Shown here: positions 10,884 to 22,690 of the stretch, in pieces
Layout: each line of letters starts with the position of its first letter
How positions within the stretch are numbered: position 1 is the stretch's first letter
Source of the DNA: Branchipolynoe longqiensis
Lineage: Eukaryota; Annelida; Polychaeta; Phyllodocida; Polynoidae
Assembly: GCA_030323885.1 (NCBI GenBank)
Contig: CM059199.1
Span: forward strand, 35,038,590 to 35,102,589
Length of the DNA: 64,000 nt
Reading direction: 5' to 3'
Made by a program: the position numbers and the translations under genes
Notes under the pieces: model-generated
What the model saw: only the letters and a program-made list of their open reading frames with translations
What the model was told of the DNA's origin: nothing
The model's database searches: none

Positions 10884-11238
10884 TTAAAGTTGCATAGTCC
10901 GATGAAAACATCATATTTTCAAAATCAAAATAATTATCTAGATTTGATTCTACATATCTGACTTAGATGCTGGTGCACTTATTAAACATTTGTCACCACA
11001 TCAAAGGGAATAATTACACAATTTAATAGATAATGTTACAGCAGGAGTATAACAGTATCAGAGTTTTGGCATGCTTACCAAAATTAATGTTGCATTTTGC
11101 ATATCAATTATCTCAAAAGTTAGCAATTTAAAATAAAAGTTACTTCAAACTAAAGTAAGGTAGATTCTAACGATCAAGCTAGTATATTTATCCCAGAAAA
11201 TGACAGAAACTCAAAACCACCGGACTATGCAACTTTAA
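10884..11238 (-). mobile_element. MITE-1 copy (complete)
   Basis: Bounded by TTAAAGTTGCATAGTCCGAT and its mirror CGGACTATGCAACTTTAA. The same 355-bp length as the copy at 1645, and one of the best preserved. Confidence 0.9.
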
Positions 11239-11421
11239 TGTTGTTGAATGTCTAGAGTGTTGTAACTGCCATGCCTGTCAAGAGAAACGTGGCGTCTGGT
11301 GTGGCATCAACTTACAGATTAACTACAGATCAAGCTTAAAGATTGCTACTAATGTGACTGTTTTGAATGTCCTCATGGGTAAGCGAATACTATTTGTGAC
11401 ATAAGGACAAAGCCTCTAACC

Positions 11422-11742
11422 AGATGGGATGGCCGAATAAGGTCGAGCGTCCGTCTCCCGTGTTGGTAGACCATGGGATCATGGGTTCGAAACCAAGTCG
11501 AGTCAAACCAATGACTTACAAATTGATACTTGTCGTTTCCTAGCCAGGCGCTCGGCTTTATTAGGATAGGGCAAGGACTGGTTGGCTCAGTGTCAGGATA
11601 ATGTGACTGAGCGGGACATCAGGTCATGGTGCTGGTGGCCTGGTCTCCCAGTGGCCATGAGTGTGAACTGTAACAAGTTGGTACCCGTCCTGATATGACT
11701 TTAGATGTTGCTAGGACGTAAAACAACAACAAGCAAGCAAAC
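11422..11742 (+). mobile_element. SINE-A copy
   Basis: GGGATGGCCGAATAAGGTCG head, B box GGTTCGAAACC, full body, and the variant tail ACGTAAAACAACAACAAGC. It lacks the short segment between GGTCTCCCAGTGG and CCATGAGTG. Confidence 0.85.
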
Positions 11743-12112
11743 TAAGGCTCTACTAAACTATGGTAGTACTAGTATTCTCAGAGAGGGAAAGATGGCGATT
11801 CACCAGTAGCTGGCGACACTGCATGTGATTAGGTCTCGCGGAAAGGGATGGTATGTTCGGGTGTTTCACAACAGGTGGCGCCACGTCATGACTCAACAAC
11901 CGACACCTATCGAGCAGGTAAAATCAGCAAACATCATCTGATGTGTGTCAGGGCTATCGATGACTCACTCAGGAGCAGGGGTAAAATATGTATTCTAGAC
12001 GAAGCCAAAAGAATAGTAATTCTATTACAATCTACATTATGGTATGGAAAACAAATGTTAATGGCTTCGAAACACTATCAAATTAAGCCAAAGAATCTCT
12101 ATTTTCTAGTAA
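11743..12112. other. Unassigned sequence
   Basis: A 108-codon frame (11848-12174) covers part of this interval but runs into the following SINE and shows no domain. No gene is called. Confidence 0.4.
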
Positions 12113-12488
12113 CCGGGCCCGGTGGCCGAAACGGTAGAGCGCTGGCCTCCCGTGCGGGAGATCCGACGTTATAAATTCCCGGTCGAGTCAAACCAATGAC
12201 TTACAAAATTGGTACTTGTCGCTTCCTAGCCTGTCGCTCAGCATTATTAGGATAGGGCAAGAAGTGGTGTGCTTAGTGTTAGGATAATGTGACTGAGTGG
12301 GATATCAGGTCATGGTGATGGTGGCCTGATCTCCCAGTGGGGCAGCACTATAAAGTCGCCATGAGTGGTGGCCTGGTTTCCCAGTGGGACAGAACTATAA
12401 AGTAGCCATGAGTATGCACTGTCACAAGTCAGTACCAGTCTTGATATGACCCTATATGTTGTCAGGGCATAAAACTCCAACAACCAAA
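12113..12488 (+). mobile_element. SINE-A copy with an internal duplication
   Basis: The head is GGTGGCCGAAACGGTAGAGC. Inside, the segment from GGTGGCCTGATCTCCCAGTG to GCCATGAGT is duplicated in tandem (a ~55-bp unit at about 12320 and 12371), lengthening this copy. Confidence 0.85.
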
Positions 12489-12757
12489 TCAATTTTTCTT
12501 TAAGTGAACTCCCCAAAGATTGATCCAGAAATCATCAACTAACTGACAGAATGTCAAATTGGGATGCTTAATGGAGTTTTCAGCATGTGGAAGGGGCATA
12601 TGACCGAGGTGAACTAGTGAACAGCTCAAATCTAGACATTGCGTCCTGTTTGTTGTAAGATTTCCCCTAATATATATATATGAAAATAAATTCCATAGAA
12701 TATAGTTATTATATACACATATATCATTATACATTGTGCATTATACATTTTACAATA

Positions 12758-13072
12758 TTTGTGGTGTTCTCTGTGGTGGAGTGGTTAGAGTGTCTGACTT
12801 TTTTCTAGGTCGGACTCTTAATCTGAAGTCAGTGGTTCGATTCCCTGTGCCCCCACGTCTGTCAATTTGGATTTCCACCGCTGTGTATAACTTACAGCGT
12901 CATCAAAGGCCAGTTGCTCTCATACCATGTCTATGTGGTGTGGGAGGTTAAAAATCCCTTGGGTCGGTAAAAGTGTAGGCTCGGGCTTTCTATCGACAAA
13001 CTGTCTAATGGTGAAAACAAGCCTATTCAGGCTTATCCATGATAGGCAGTATAAATCTTCAAGAGAGAGAAT
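12758..13072 (+). mobile_element. SINE-B copy, full length
   Basis: The A-box-like TGGTGGAGTGG and B box GGTTCGATTCC mark a tRNA-derived head with an odd T-rich insert (ACTTTTTTCTAGGTCGGACT). The body includes CCATGTCTATGTGGTGTGGG and TGTCTAATGGTGAAAACAAG. It ends CAGTATAAATCTTCAAG. Confidence 0.85.
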
Positions 13073-13665
13073 ATTAATAATAGGGTTGGTTAGAAGCATG
13101 TAATTATATGTATGTGTGTGCTATGTATTACATTATGTGAGTACAAACAGTGAACTATTCTTACTAGTCTCACAACTATGTCACTTATGTAGTTACTACT
13201 CACCTGTGTAGTCCTAGTTCCTCTATCCTATCACGTCACCTACATGTAGAGAATTTCATCTTATTCAATCCCACAACAAATTAGGGATGAAGATCAACTA
13301 CAACATTAAAAAAGCGGAAATCTGACTTCCGCTAAATCTGACAATGCTAAGCAGATGAGTGATTTGACCAATATGGTCAAGAAAATATAGGAATTCCGTC
13401 GAAAATTGGAGATTTGTCAACCCTGAAATATACATGTGCATGTGTGTGCATACACATATTCTTTCAAAGCATCCTTGCATTTTAAAAATAAACCACTCAT
13501 GTTCAGCATCTTCTTTTGTTACCGACAAGCGAACTATGTGAGTGACTACCCCTAAGCCAAATACGTGGGAGGTGAGCTGGATATAATTACATGACATTGA
13601 ACAGGCTGTGTCATCGATAACATGCCCATATGATAAACCTTCAACAACACCCACCACACTCACTG
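13073..13665. other. Unassigned sequence
   Basis: AT-rich, with a 121-codon minus frame at 13298-13663 that has no recognisable domain or neighbour. Nothing further is supported. Confidence 0.35.
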
Positions 13666-13990
13666 GATGCGGTGGCCCAATCGATAGAGCCTAGCTTTCC
13701 CGTGCGGAAGGTCCGGAATTTGAATCTTGGCTGAATCAAACCAATGACTTACAAAATTGACATGTGTCGCTACCTAGTCTGGCGCTTGGTACTACTAGGA
13801 CAGGGCAATGACTTGTGAGTTCAGTATCAGGATAATGTGACTGAGTGGGATATTGGGTCATGGTGCTTGTGGCCTGATCTCACAGTGGGGCAGCACTATA
13901 AAGTGACCCTATGTGTGCACTGTCGCAAGTCAGTACCCATCCTGATATAACCATAGATGTTACTAGAACATAAAATCCCAACAAACAAAC
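13666..13990 (+). mobile_element. SINE-A copy
   Basis: GCGGTGGCCCAATCGATAGA head, complete body, and ATCCCAACAAACAAACAAACC tail region at 13975. Confidence 0.85.
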
Positions 13991-15129
13991 AAACCACTCA
14001 CCACATTACCTATTGACACGTCCAATAAAACCAGTCAAAAACCATTGTCGCATTGCAGCAGACACCCGGTATGATGGGGGGTGGGGGTGGGTGGTGTATT
14101 GTGGATACTATCCCCAATCCATCTTTGAATTATGACATTGGATTTATATTTAAACACAGTTTATTGTCTGTGTTATTTTCGTCAGTATAGACCCAAAGAG
14201 AAGTGGTTACATTGAAGAGCATTCAGGGCTTTATCATAGAGCTAGACAGCTCTTGCTCCTGTGCAGAGTAATTGGTTGATGTAAAATTCCCATGAATCTG
14301 ATGGCGTTATTTGTTGTGTATATTAATAGCTGTAATGGTGTGTAATCATACGTATATCCCATCCATGACTAATTAATATAGTAAAAATGTTACAGAATGG
14401 AAACTGTGTTTGTTCTTTACACAGTTAATATAAGCGTAGGCAAACTGCCACTGAAGGTCAGATTTTGAGTGTGCTTACCGAGCAGAGTTGACATTCAGTG
14501 GCTTACACCATTATGCTATTCATTTATTAATTCATTCCTTGGAAATATTTGTTGCAAATTGCATAAAAAGTCCACTTGTGACATTTTAATATGCATTCAT
14601 TACATGTGTATTCATTTCGCCTTCCAAAAATACGATGTTGTAAGTAACTCAACTGTTAGAAATGCGATTATTTTCTCTGGGGCTTCATGAAACGTTTATG
14701 ATGTAATAGAGTTTTATTTCTTTATAATTAGTTACCTAAATATGAATTTCCTTGGATACCGGTATGGTCGGTATCCAAGGAAATGAGCAAGCTGACTGGG
14801 TTCAAAGAAATGGCTCTGAACGATGTTGTTGCGCCATGTTGGATCTCTCATCCTAATCTAAGACCACTTATTCTCAGGTATTTATTAATGAAAGTGGCAA
14901 CATGAATAGGTTGACCATCCACACAAGTTGCAGAAAATCACCCCATGCTTTGAAGAACATCCACAGCATCGAACTAGGTGTTGATAAGACGAAGTAGTTC
15001 TCACTCGATTTTGCATTGTCGCATTGGCCACTCTTGGCTCACTCAGGTATCGTTACTCAAGGGAGAACCATCCCCCGAGTGCGTGGATTGCATTGGGTGT
15101 CAGCAGTGCCCACTAATGCTCGGATACAT
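13991..15129. other. Unassigned AT-rich stretch with one perfect hairpin
   Basis: No gene seen. A GT/G-rich tract lies at 14077-14096. A perfect 15-bp stem with a 7-nt loop occurs at 14747-14783 and is listed separately. Confidence 0.4.
14747..14783. repeat. Perfect 15-bp inverted repeat, 7-nt loop
   Basis: TTTCCTTGGATACCG, loop GTATGGT, CGGTATCCAAGGAAA. It stands out because the flanks are unrelated and old repeats around it carry mismatches. Function unknown. Confidence 0.8.
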
Positions 15130-15262
15130 TCTGATTGAATCAAAGACCCTATAATACTGAGACGGCTCTCTCCCATGGTAATGCAAATTTCACAGTGCCA
15201 CCTTGTGGTGGGTTTGATCAGCCCAGCTGTTGGTTGGTGTTTCACATGTAAACACATACAAT
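15130..15262 (-). repeat. Dispersed repeat shared with 36148-36285
   Basis: CACCTTGTGGTGGGTTTGAT and GTGTTTCACATGTAAACACA reappear inverted at 36160-36215. A third, partial relative is at 15425-15500 (CAAGTGGTGGGTTTGATCAT, TATTATAGGGTCTTTGATTG). Class undetermined. Confidence 0.65.
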
Positions 15263-15584
15263 TAATACATGACATAGGTAAGTATGAATACACATCAATA
15301 TGAAATTACTATGAACAAATACACATCATCATCATCAGCATCACCATCATCACACATCTTTCACATTCATGTATACATTTATACACATAATATAGCACCT
15401 GTTTAACCAAGAGAACAGCCAGCGCACCAAGTGGTGGGTTTGATCATTTTGATTACACAGTACAGGCTGAGTGAGCCATCTTAGTATTATAGGGTCTTTG
15501 ATTGAATGTACAGATTTCATCTCCTTACGCCAACTGTTTCAATGTAAACAACATACAGGACCTCTTTACCCAGCTTTCGAGATA

Positions 15585-16530
15585 AGAGCTTTTCTGCTTG
15601 TCCGAGCCAAGTTAGAGTAGTCATGGACAAGCAGAATTTGACTTCAGCTTTTTCGTTAGACAAGTTAAAATTGTAGGCTGAAAAACATGTATGTATGACT
15701 ATGTATATATATATATATATTATATATATGTATGTTTGCAGCGTTCGAAATAAGGCTTGTCCACTTGTCAAAGCCAAGTGAGAGTAGGCACGGTCAAGCA
15801 GAACATGACTTGGGCTTTTCCATTGGACAAGTGAAAATATAGATATATATATATATATGGGTCATTCTATAAGACTGGGCATGAAAGGGTGACATGGAAA
15901 CCAAAAGTGAAAACCTTCCAAATAATAGCAAAAAACTTTCCAAATAATATCCTAATCCAATGTCCTATGAAGGGTTGTATGTTGTGCATATGTCAGAGTT
16001 GAAAAAAATTAATTTCACTTTTTGAATTAGAACTTATACAAATAGAGCAATACATTAATATCACTTGTGTAACATGAAAATCAAAGACACATCCAGAACC
16101 TCATTTTATCATATTCAACATAGTAAACAAGATTTTATTGATTACTCTTAAGCAGACAAGGTTATGACTTACAAGAACAAACTGGAAAAATAAGTTGAAA
16201 AAAAGTTTGGCTACATGAAAAAGTAAATGTGTAAATTTTCACTTTTTCACATTAGCAAAAAATCATACAAGTAAACTTTTAATTTCTTTCTTGGGATAGC
16301 TTCAATAAATGTACTATTACTAACATACTTAATACACAGAGGATACAATAATTATTTGACTTGCAATCAGTAAAAGAAAGAACAAATTATCAGCAGTGGA
16401 AACCAAATATGTGGTGCCCAGTTTGAAAGAATGACCCATATATTAGGGTAAGGAATGCGGGAAAAGTCCAAATTTAGGCAGACAAGTAAAAATCACCCCA
16501 GACTTGTCCCATGGACAAGTGAAACATTTG
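15585..16530. repeat. Two to three diverged ~150-bp units with TTGTC/GACAAG arms
   Basis: TTCGAGATAAGAGCTTTTCT near 15590 is re-used as TTCGAAATAAGGCTTGTCCA near 15743. Each unit ends in a GACAAGTTAAAAT / GACAAGTGAAAAT motif, seen again near 16505. A (TA)n run lies between, and a TIR element (15859-16437) separates the last unit. Confidence 0.55.
15859..16437. mobile_element. GGGTCATTC TIR element (~579 bp, TA-flanked)
   Basis: GGGTCATTCTATAAGACTGG at the left mirrors CCAGTTTGAAAGAATGACCC at the right, and TA dinucleotides flank both ends. This fits a mariner-like non-autonomous element. The interior is AT-rich with no usable frame. Confidence 0.75.
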
Positions 16531-16843
16531 GCTCATTTGTATCACTGTTACCAACGTAATAGATGAAAGAGCTAAGGAAAGCAAGGAGGCAGCAGAAGAG
16601 GCTGGGGGGAGCAGAGAGGCGTGAATGTCAAAGTGGGGAGGTGAGCGACTAATGGAGGGCATGTTGAGAGGAGACAGTGGTGTACTACCTGATTCATCCA
16701 AATTCTCTAATTATGACCGATGGTCATAAACAGTGTCGGATTTACCTATAGTCTTAGCAGGCTAAAGCCTAGGGCCTGAAAATTTAGAGTGCTTCTAGCC
16801 AAGATGCATAATAATTCTGACACTGCCATTGTCCTTTGAGAGG

Positions 16844-17004
16844 TGTAATATATGCATAAAAGACATCCAGGCATGTGTGGAGAACAAAGGATATGTAAAT
16901 GAGATGACGGCATAGACAAAGGGTACCGGCGGTTCAGGACCCTGGATGGTGAATAAAGCATTCAGTATCCAGAAGTCAAAGTGTTCAGACGTTGTACTTT
17001 CACA
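16844..17004 (+). repeat. 5' LTR (161 bp, partly deleted)
   Basis: Starts TGTAATATATGCATAAAAGA and ends TTGTACTTTCACA. Its reverse complement matches the solo LTR at 51028-51230 (203 bp). The shorter length here reflects internal deletions around 16895-16935. Confidence 0.85.
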
Positions 17005-17019
17005 TGGTGTCAGATAAGG
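17005..17019 (+). promoter_or_regulatory. Primer binding site
   Basis: TGGTGTCAGATAAGG begins immediately at the LTR end. TGG complements a tRNA CCA end. The priming tRNA cannot be named from this sequence. Confidence 0.65.
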
Positions 17020-17847
17020 ATGATGCCACCCGCTAACACACTGCCGGGTCCCAGGCCACCAGGACAGCTCATCCTCTGCAACAACGCATGATCAAACTGG
17101 AAAACATGGATCAGAGCATAGGTCATATATGGCACGGCTGCAGAAGTCATAACCAAGACAGAATGAGTGCAATGCTGTATCTTTATTCTCGTCACGGGCG
17201 AAGAAGCTCAAAAGGTCTTCGCCAATATGGCCATCGTGCTCGCTGAGCGAGACAAGATCGGACCGCTCACTGATGCATTTCAAGCATACTGTACCGGTAA
17301 ATGCAACTTAATAATAACATGTTACCGCTTTAATTCTCATAACCAAGCTACGGAGAACATGTCCATGTATATTACAGCGTTGAGAGACAGAGTGAAAGAT
17401 TGTGAGTATGGACCAGTGGAGGAATCGTTTTTCTGCGATTGGTTGGTCACTGGCATTAAAAACACTAATTTGAGAAACAAAATGCTTCAGACAGCCGATC
17501 TTACGTTGGAAAAGTGCATAAACATGTGCGAGCTCAGTGAGTTCAGTTCTGATCAGTTGGAGGACAAGAAATCAGACGTAGAAGTTAAGGAAATCGATTT
17601 TCTGAATAGATATGCGACTGCACATACCGGTGCACCTGTGGTTCGTCCATCAGGGCTGCCATCTTGGAAGTCGCCATCTTGGAAAGCTGGCGGCACCGGT
17701 GCAGGCAAGTTCAACATCCAGTGTCAGAACTGTGGCTACGAACACCGCCGGGGAGTCTGCCCAGCCAGAGGCAAGACATGTATTGCCTGCAAGAAAGTCG
17801 GGCACTTCGGGAAAGTTTGCCGGAGCAAACTGGGCAGAGTCAATTAG
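17020..17847 (+). pseudogene. gag remnant of the Ty3/gypsy element
   Basis: The structural polyprotein would form the retrotransposon particle and bind RNA. The frame from the ATG at 17020 carries in-frame stops at 17089, 17119 and 17164, then stays open to 17847. Visible features: an N-terminal P-rich start (NTLPGPRPPGQL), a W-K-T-W motif just after the first stop, a capsid-like helical middle (TGEEAQKVFANM), and two C-terminal zinc knuckles, C-x2-C-x3-H-x4-C then C-x2-C-x4-H-x4-C (about 17725-17820). The knuckles match the layout of invertebrate gypsy gag proteins. It is a pseudogene because of the stops; no function is expected. Confidence 0.85.
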
Positions 17848-17849
17848 TT

Positions 17850-18345
17850 GACCGTGGAAGAACCTGACCCTCACAATGCTGAGCAAGACCCGGATCCGGC
17901 GGAAGTCAATGTGTTGACGATGGATCTGTTTTTCGGTGCCGTCGACCGCAGCACCGAATTTGATGATGAACTCGGGAGTGCGACCGACCAAGCTTGACAC
18001 AGGATCGGAGGCGAACATTCTTCCAAGGAACATCTTCGACAGAGTGGCGCCGGGCCAGCTGACGAACACCCACTGTTCGCTTCTGACTTTTCGGGGCATC
18101 GGATCACTCCCGACAGTGAGGCAGTGATCGGGATCGACGGCAGAGACTTCACGTTCCAAGGGGTGTGGAACTGCCAGCCCATCTTGGGTAAAGAGGCTTG
18201 TGTTGTGTTGAACTTGTTGGCGTGCGTCGACGCGGTGCACTCTAGCATGCCGACAAACATTTCCACCCCGAGCGATAACCACAGCTCGCGAGCCGAAGAT
18301 CTGGTAAGCAAATACAAAGATGTTTTCAAGGTTTAGGTCTCATAA
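17850..18345 (+). pseudogene. Protease remnant of the Ty3/gypsy element
   Basis: The aspartic protease would cleave gag-pol. LDTGSEANILP around 17990-18025 holds the catalytic D-T-G. At least three frame breaks occur: before the DTG motif (about 17970-17990), near 18090, and at about 18333 where a base loss ends the frame in TAG. The tail (AEDLVSKYKDVFK) is the usual lead-in to the RT domain, but RT itself is not present. Sequence beyond 18345 is unrelated. Confidence 0.75.
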
Positions 18346-19304
18346 AATCAAATGCTGTCATTCATATTGATAAATCTGTACACACAAGTGGAATAGTAGA
18401 CTTGGAATAGAGCCTCTCTTCATCTAAATTCGACCCTGACTATAAATCATTGTTCTATGAAATTCCAATAGGCCACATCGCCATTCCAGCGCCGCGGTGC
18501 ATTGTGGGATGCGTGGAAGAAAAAGGAAACCCATGAGAAGCATATGGCACATGCTAAAACACTGGGTGCAGCTATGAAATGTGTTAGTTTCAGCTCATCT
18601 CACCTCTTGTTTGAAACATAGAATACCAACTAAAATATTTATAGAGATTAATCTTTTATCCAGCATTGCATTTCCATCAATATAATCAGCAAATCTTATG
18701 CCATGTGCATTTAGATTTGGAAAAATCTGGGCACTCAGACTAGTGTTAGAGCCATAGCTAGTCAGTTTTACTTATTTTATTCATGTGTTTATTTATATCC
18801 TATGCTTAATGACATATGTAGAACTAGAAAATGAGTAGGGTTAATCAGATATTGGTTATATATTTCTCTGAAACTAGTGTCTGCTGACACATTTGGCAGT
18901 TTAATATTTAGAACAATAATTAATAATGGTAATGTGGATATCAGCTTTAAAGTGACTGATTATTTCTTAGCTCAAAATGTTTAACTATGGCTAGTTTTGT
19001 CTTAGATATATTCATCAGATCATTATATTGCATGTATGCATACATGTTTATGCCAAATTATGTATTTCTATTAATTTTGAATAAAATCGAAGTTTTGCCA
19101 CACGCATATCGGCAAACTTAATGGCAGTACACATTTACTTTGCTGCCAACGCCGTTTTCAGCACATGCGCAGTCGGAACGGTGATCTCGTCTATTCAAAT
19201 AGCCAAAACAAGTAGAGCTAGTGATTGACAGGTCAGTCACCATAGCTACTGGCCTCTCAGTCACCATATCTTCATAAACTACAAGGTACAACCTTCTAGG
19301 TTCC
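18346..19304. other. Unassigned AT-rich stretch; 205-bp-repeat fragment at its end
   Basis: No gene seen. At 19060-19128, ATTTCTATTAATTTTGAATA and CACGCATATCGGCAAACTTA match the end of the 205-bp unit found in arrays near 24 kb and 58 kb. Confidence 0.5.
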
Positions 19305-19615
19305 GCTACCGGGCGCAGTGGCCGAATCGATATAGCCCAGGCCTCCGTGCAGGAGATCGGGAGTTCAATTCCCGGTCGAGTCAAACCATTGACTTACAAA
19401 ATTGATACTTGTCACTTCCGAGCTTGGGCAAGGACTGGCTAGCTCAGTGTCAGGATAATGTGACTAAATGGGATATCGGGGCATGGTGTTGGCAGTCTGA
19501 TTTCACAGTGGGGCAGCACTATAATGTCACCATGAGTGTGCACTGACACAAGTCGGTACCCATCCTGATATGACCTTAGATGTTGTCAGTATGTAAAACA
19601 TCAACAACCAACTAA
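19305..19615 (+). mobile_element. SINE-A copy
   Basis: GCGCAGTGGCCGAATCGATA head, GTTCAATTCCCGGTCGAGTC, body, and CATCAACAACCAAC tail. The segment between TTCCGAGCTTGGG and CAAGGACTGG is shortened. Confidence 0.85.
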
Positions 19616-20154
19616 CTCTAAGTAACAATATATCGGTATAAACCGGTGGAGGGTTTACACCAATATAAACACTGGAGGCAGCATCATGTGACTTCATGAA
19701 ATTGAAAACCACTCCAGAATAAAGGGGTTTGAGGGTTACGGTACTAATTGGTAATGGACCGGCCCGTCCTGCCATTGAGAGTCCGCCATTTAAATGAAAA
19801 GGTGTTTCAAATTATTATTTTACGTCCGTCCTAGTCTTCGGACTATTTCTGCTCCCAGCCGAGATTTACATCATCATTTTCCCTCTCGAAATTTAAGGGG
19901 CTGCTACATGACCAAATAAATTTAACTCATTCACAATTAGTATAATCAAATAGTCATTTGTATAATTTGAAACAAACTATTCTGTCGGAGCTATTTAGGG
20001 CCCAATCATGTCGTGAGGATATCTTCGGTCAAACTGTGTAATTCAGCCCAAATGGCTTCTTCCTCAATGATGCAGGCCAGGGAATATTACAGACCTTGAA
20101 AGTAGTGCAAACCCTATTACCATTTACAATCAATCTGAAAGATTTTGAATACGC
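19616..20154. other. Unassigned sequence
   Basis: A small inverted motif (CGGTATAAACCGGTGGAGGG with GGTTTACACCAATATAAACA) lies at 19632-19672. No gene or repeat partner was seen. Confidence 0.35.
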
Positions 20155-20770
20155 ATCATTATTATTATTATCCTCTTCTTTGATGCAGGCTTGTGGTAGC
20201 TTATACAAAGCTTGTAGCTCTCAGCTCTAGTGGTATGCAGCCTCGAAATCATACAGGAATGTTTCTCTGGCCCAGGCTCTGTCCAGCACATTCTTGAATT
20301 GATTTATGGTAGCTGCTTCCACCGCTTCTTCCGGTAGCTCATTCCACATCTTTATCACTCACTGTGAAAAGAAGGGCCTCTTAGTGAGCTGTTGTACCTT
20401 GGCTTGAAAAACTTCTTGGAGTGACCTCTGGTACTGCTTCCCTGTATGCGTCTGAATAGCAAGGCCTCATCCACATTATACTCAGCATTCAGGAACTTCC
20501 ATGTGTTGATCATGTCCCCACAAAATCTTCTGTATGTGAGGCATGGCAACTTGAGTCTCCTGAGTCTGGCTGGATAACTAAGGTCCTTCAGATGTGGCAC
20601 TAGCTTAGTTAACCTTCTCTGAACAGCTTCAATGGATTTAATATCCTTCTTCAACGTTGGGTGCCATATAGTGACTTCATACTCTAGTATTGGCCATACT
20701 TGGCTCTTGTACAAAGTGGTCAGCATCTTTTCGTCCAAGTGTTTGAAGGTTCTGCAAATCATTCCCACAA
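20155..20770 (-). mobile_element. CR1-like LINE, 3' end only
   Basis: The minus-strand frame 20355-20768 encodes the C-terminal region of a CR1-type reverse transcriptase: an LYKSQVWPILEY-type motif, E-AVQRR, then a Y-RR-GDMI pattern and GHSKKFFKP. A stop and short frame break precede the usual WNELPEE-like end (near 20350). The element ends in a TAATAATAATAATG tail on its own strand. The 5' truncation lies near 20770. Confidence 0.85.
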
Positions 20771-21514
20771 TGACAATTATATATGGACATGATTGGCCAA
20801 CAACAAAAAGCCCTGAAAGTCAGCACGGGGTGTTGGTTATTGTTTAAAACTGAACATTGATATTACTTTTAACCTGAACATCAGGATATTAAGAATTAAT
20901 TCCTACAATTTCTGGCATTTGATTCTACCGCAACAAGAACTGCTACTAAACACAGCTAGATAAGGCTAAAACCGCTGCTTTATAAAAGAAAAAGTGTATT
21001 ATAATGTATTATAATAATATAAAGGAACGGAGCGGAACCCATTATTAATAATATTGTTGTATATATATTATTTATTATACGATCATTTGTATGTATTCGG
21101 AGTCGCGCGCCCACCCTAGTACTGGACGCGCGAATGGGGCGCCAACTGCGTGGTGCGGAATTAATGTAAATCATTGTCACTTCGATCACAATTTTCTTCT
21201 TCTTTTTTGTTGTTGTATATGCAATACAATGTATATTATTTGTCTTGCCTACTTATTTTTAACTTTGCTTCAGCAGTATTGGTTGGATAAGTGAAATAGT
21301 CGGGGGATCGCATTCCCTCATTAAATCCTTTCTGCTGCAATCACCAGGTAAATTGATTACATATCGCTTTGCAAAATCCCAAACTTACTTTAATCCCCAG
21401 GAATGCACATTTTGTCCCCCCAAAAAAGAACAAAATCAAAACACAGGCCATCTCTTATTCAAACACACCACAGACGGAATCTTATCTACCACACATGTCA
21501 GCAGCAGATATACT
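20771..21514. other. Unassigned AT-rich stretch
   Basis: No gene or repeat partner recognised. TATAATAATATAA runs near 21000. Confidence 0.35.
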
Positions 21515-21715
21515 TATGTCGTGGGCGTGATGAAAACGGGAAATATTGCGCGTAGAGCGGGACTCGAACCCACATCTCTTTGCATTCCGGACCAGTGTGC
21601 TGACCATTACACCACCTAGGCTCCCTGATATCAACACACTACCCACGCCTACCTGTCTATGCGGCTCCTTGCCTGAGAGGTCAGTGCAGACCACTACACT
21701 CATCCCCCTGGAATT
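21515..21715 (-). mobile_element. SINE-D copy 1
   Basis: The minus strand reads GCCTAGGTGGTGTAATGGTC (A-box-like) then GGTTCGAGTCCCGCTC (B box), followed by CGCAATATTTCCCGTTTTCA. Sequence upstream of the head (CTGACCTCTCAGGCAAGGAG) is shared with the second copy. Confidence 0.75.
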
Positions 21716-21839
21716 GTAAGTCTTTTAATGCTTACAATTACATACATACAGGCAATGCACTTACAGATAGATACACAGGGTAGGTTCAACAACTATACAG
21801 TGCATAGCTTGTACAGGATCATAGTCACGGCAACCAGTG

Positions 21840-22045
21840 TCATGGGGGTGATGAAAATGGGAAATATTGCGCCTAGAGCGGGACTCGAACCCACATCTCT
21901 TTGCATTCCAGGCCAGTGTGCTAACCATTACACCACCTAGGCTCCCTGATATCAACACACTACCCATGCCTACCTGTCTCTGTGGTTACTTGCCTGAGAG
22001 GTCAGTGCAGCCTACTACACTTATTTCGATACAGCAGGCTTAGGT
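21840..22045 (-). mobile_element. SINE-D copy 2
   Basis: Highly similar to the first copy, in the same orientation and about 125 bp away. This suggests either two nearby insertions or a local duplication of a unit larger than the SINE. Confidence 0.75.
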
Positions 22046-22597
22046 ATATTCATTTCCTGGGCGGATTTAGAAACTCTCGTGCACATTATACTATTACACT
22101 TAATACCTACATTCAATTAATAATATATTTCTTCAAGTTCAGTGTATCTAATATTCTTCGCTGCATTGAAAATAAAACTTAAATAAATAAATTCGTTCAA
22201 GCACACTGATTTGATAACCATTCGATTTTCACTTTTTTTAGTTGTTGGTTTAAATCGCTGTTGATGGACACCCAAATCAGCATTCATTACTTTTGTCCCC
22301 ACATTAATCTTATGTTTACATTAACTCAATAATACAAAATAAACCATATTTGTATCTTACAAAGGCTGTCATGGTTCTTTGCCGTTCATACCAGCAGATT
22401 TGCAACTAAACCACGAAGAGGATGCGTTGCTGTTTGTAAGAAGTGCTGAGATATGGTTCGAAGACATGATTTTAATAACTGGCTCATGGCAATTTGTTAT
22501 CATCGAGGTTTACCTCTTCCTCATCTAACAACAAATTAACATTCAAGTCCTGACAACTGATCAAATTGAAAGTACCAAAGATATGGCAAATCCTAGA
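22046..22597. other. Unassigned AT-rich stretch
   Basis: No feature supported. Confidence 0.35.
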
Positions 22598-22690
22598 CAA
22601 GATGGCTGAATGAGTTGACTGTTCGCTTCCCATACGGTAGTTCATGGGTTCGATCCCTACCCGAGTAAAAATAATTACTTATAACTATAG
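22598..22690 (+). mobile_element. SINE-A/C head fragment
   Basis: GATGGCTGAATGAGTTGACT and B box GGTTCGATCCC followed by an ATAATTACTTATAA segment. The 3' part is missing, so the subfamily cannot be told. Confidence 0.6.

Larger units (their letters stand above)
16844..18345 (+). mobile_element. Decayed Ty3/gypsy-type LTR element: 5' LTR, PBS, gag, protease; 3' part missing
   Basis: In order: a short LTR (16844-17004), a primer-binding-like TGG start at 17005, a gag frame with zinc knuckles, and an aspartic protease with the DTG triad. Similarity stops just after the protease-RT linker at about 18340. RT, RNase H, integrase and the 3' LTR are absent. The gag style and short LTR resemble the Mag-like lineage of Ty3/gypsy elements; that lineage call is inference. 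Confidence 0.85.

Noticed and set aside
11848..12174. 108-codon frame that might be a small gene.
   Set aside because: Runs into a SINE-A head and has no recognised feature.
12113..12180. Possible tRNA genes at many SINE heads (A box, GGTTCGAATCC B box).
   Set aside because: Each is followed by the same body and tail; stems are not complete as in real tRNA. They are SINE heads.
13298..13663. 121-codon minus frame.
   Set aside because: AT-rich region, no domain, no splice or promoter context; length is not beyond chance in 64 kb.
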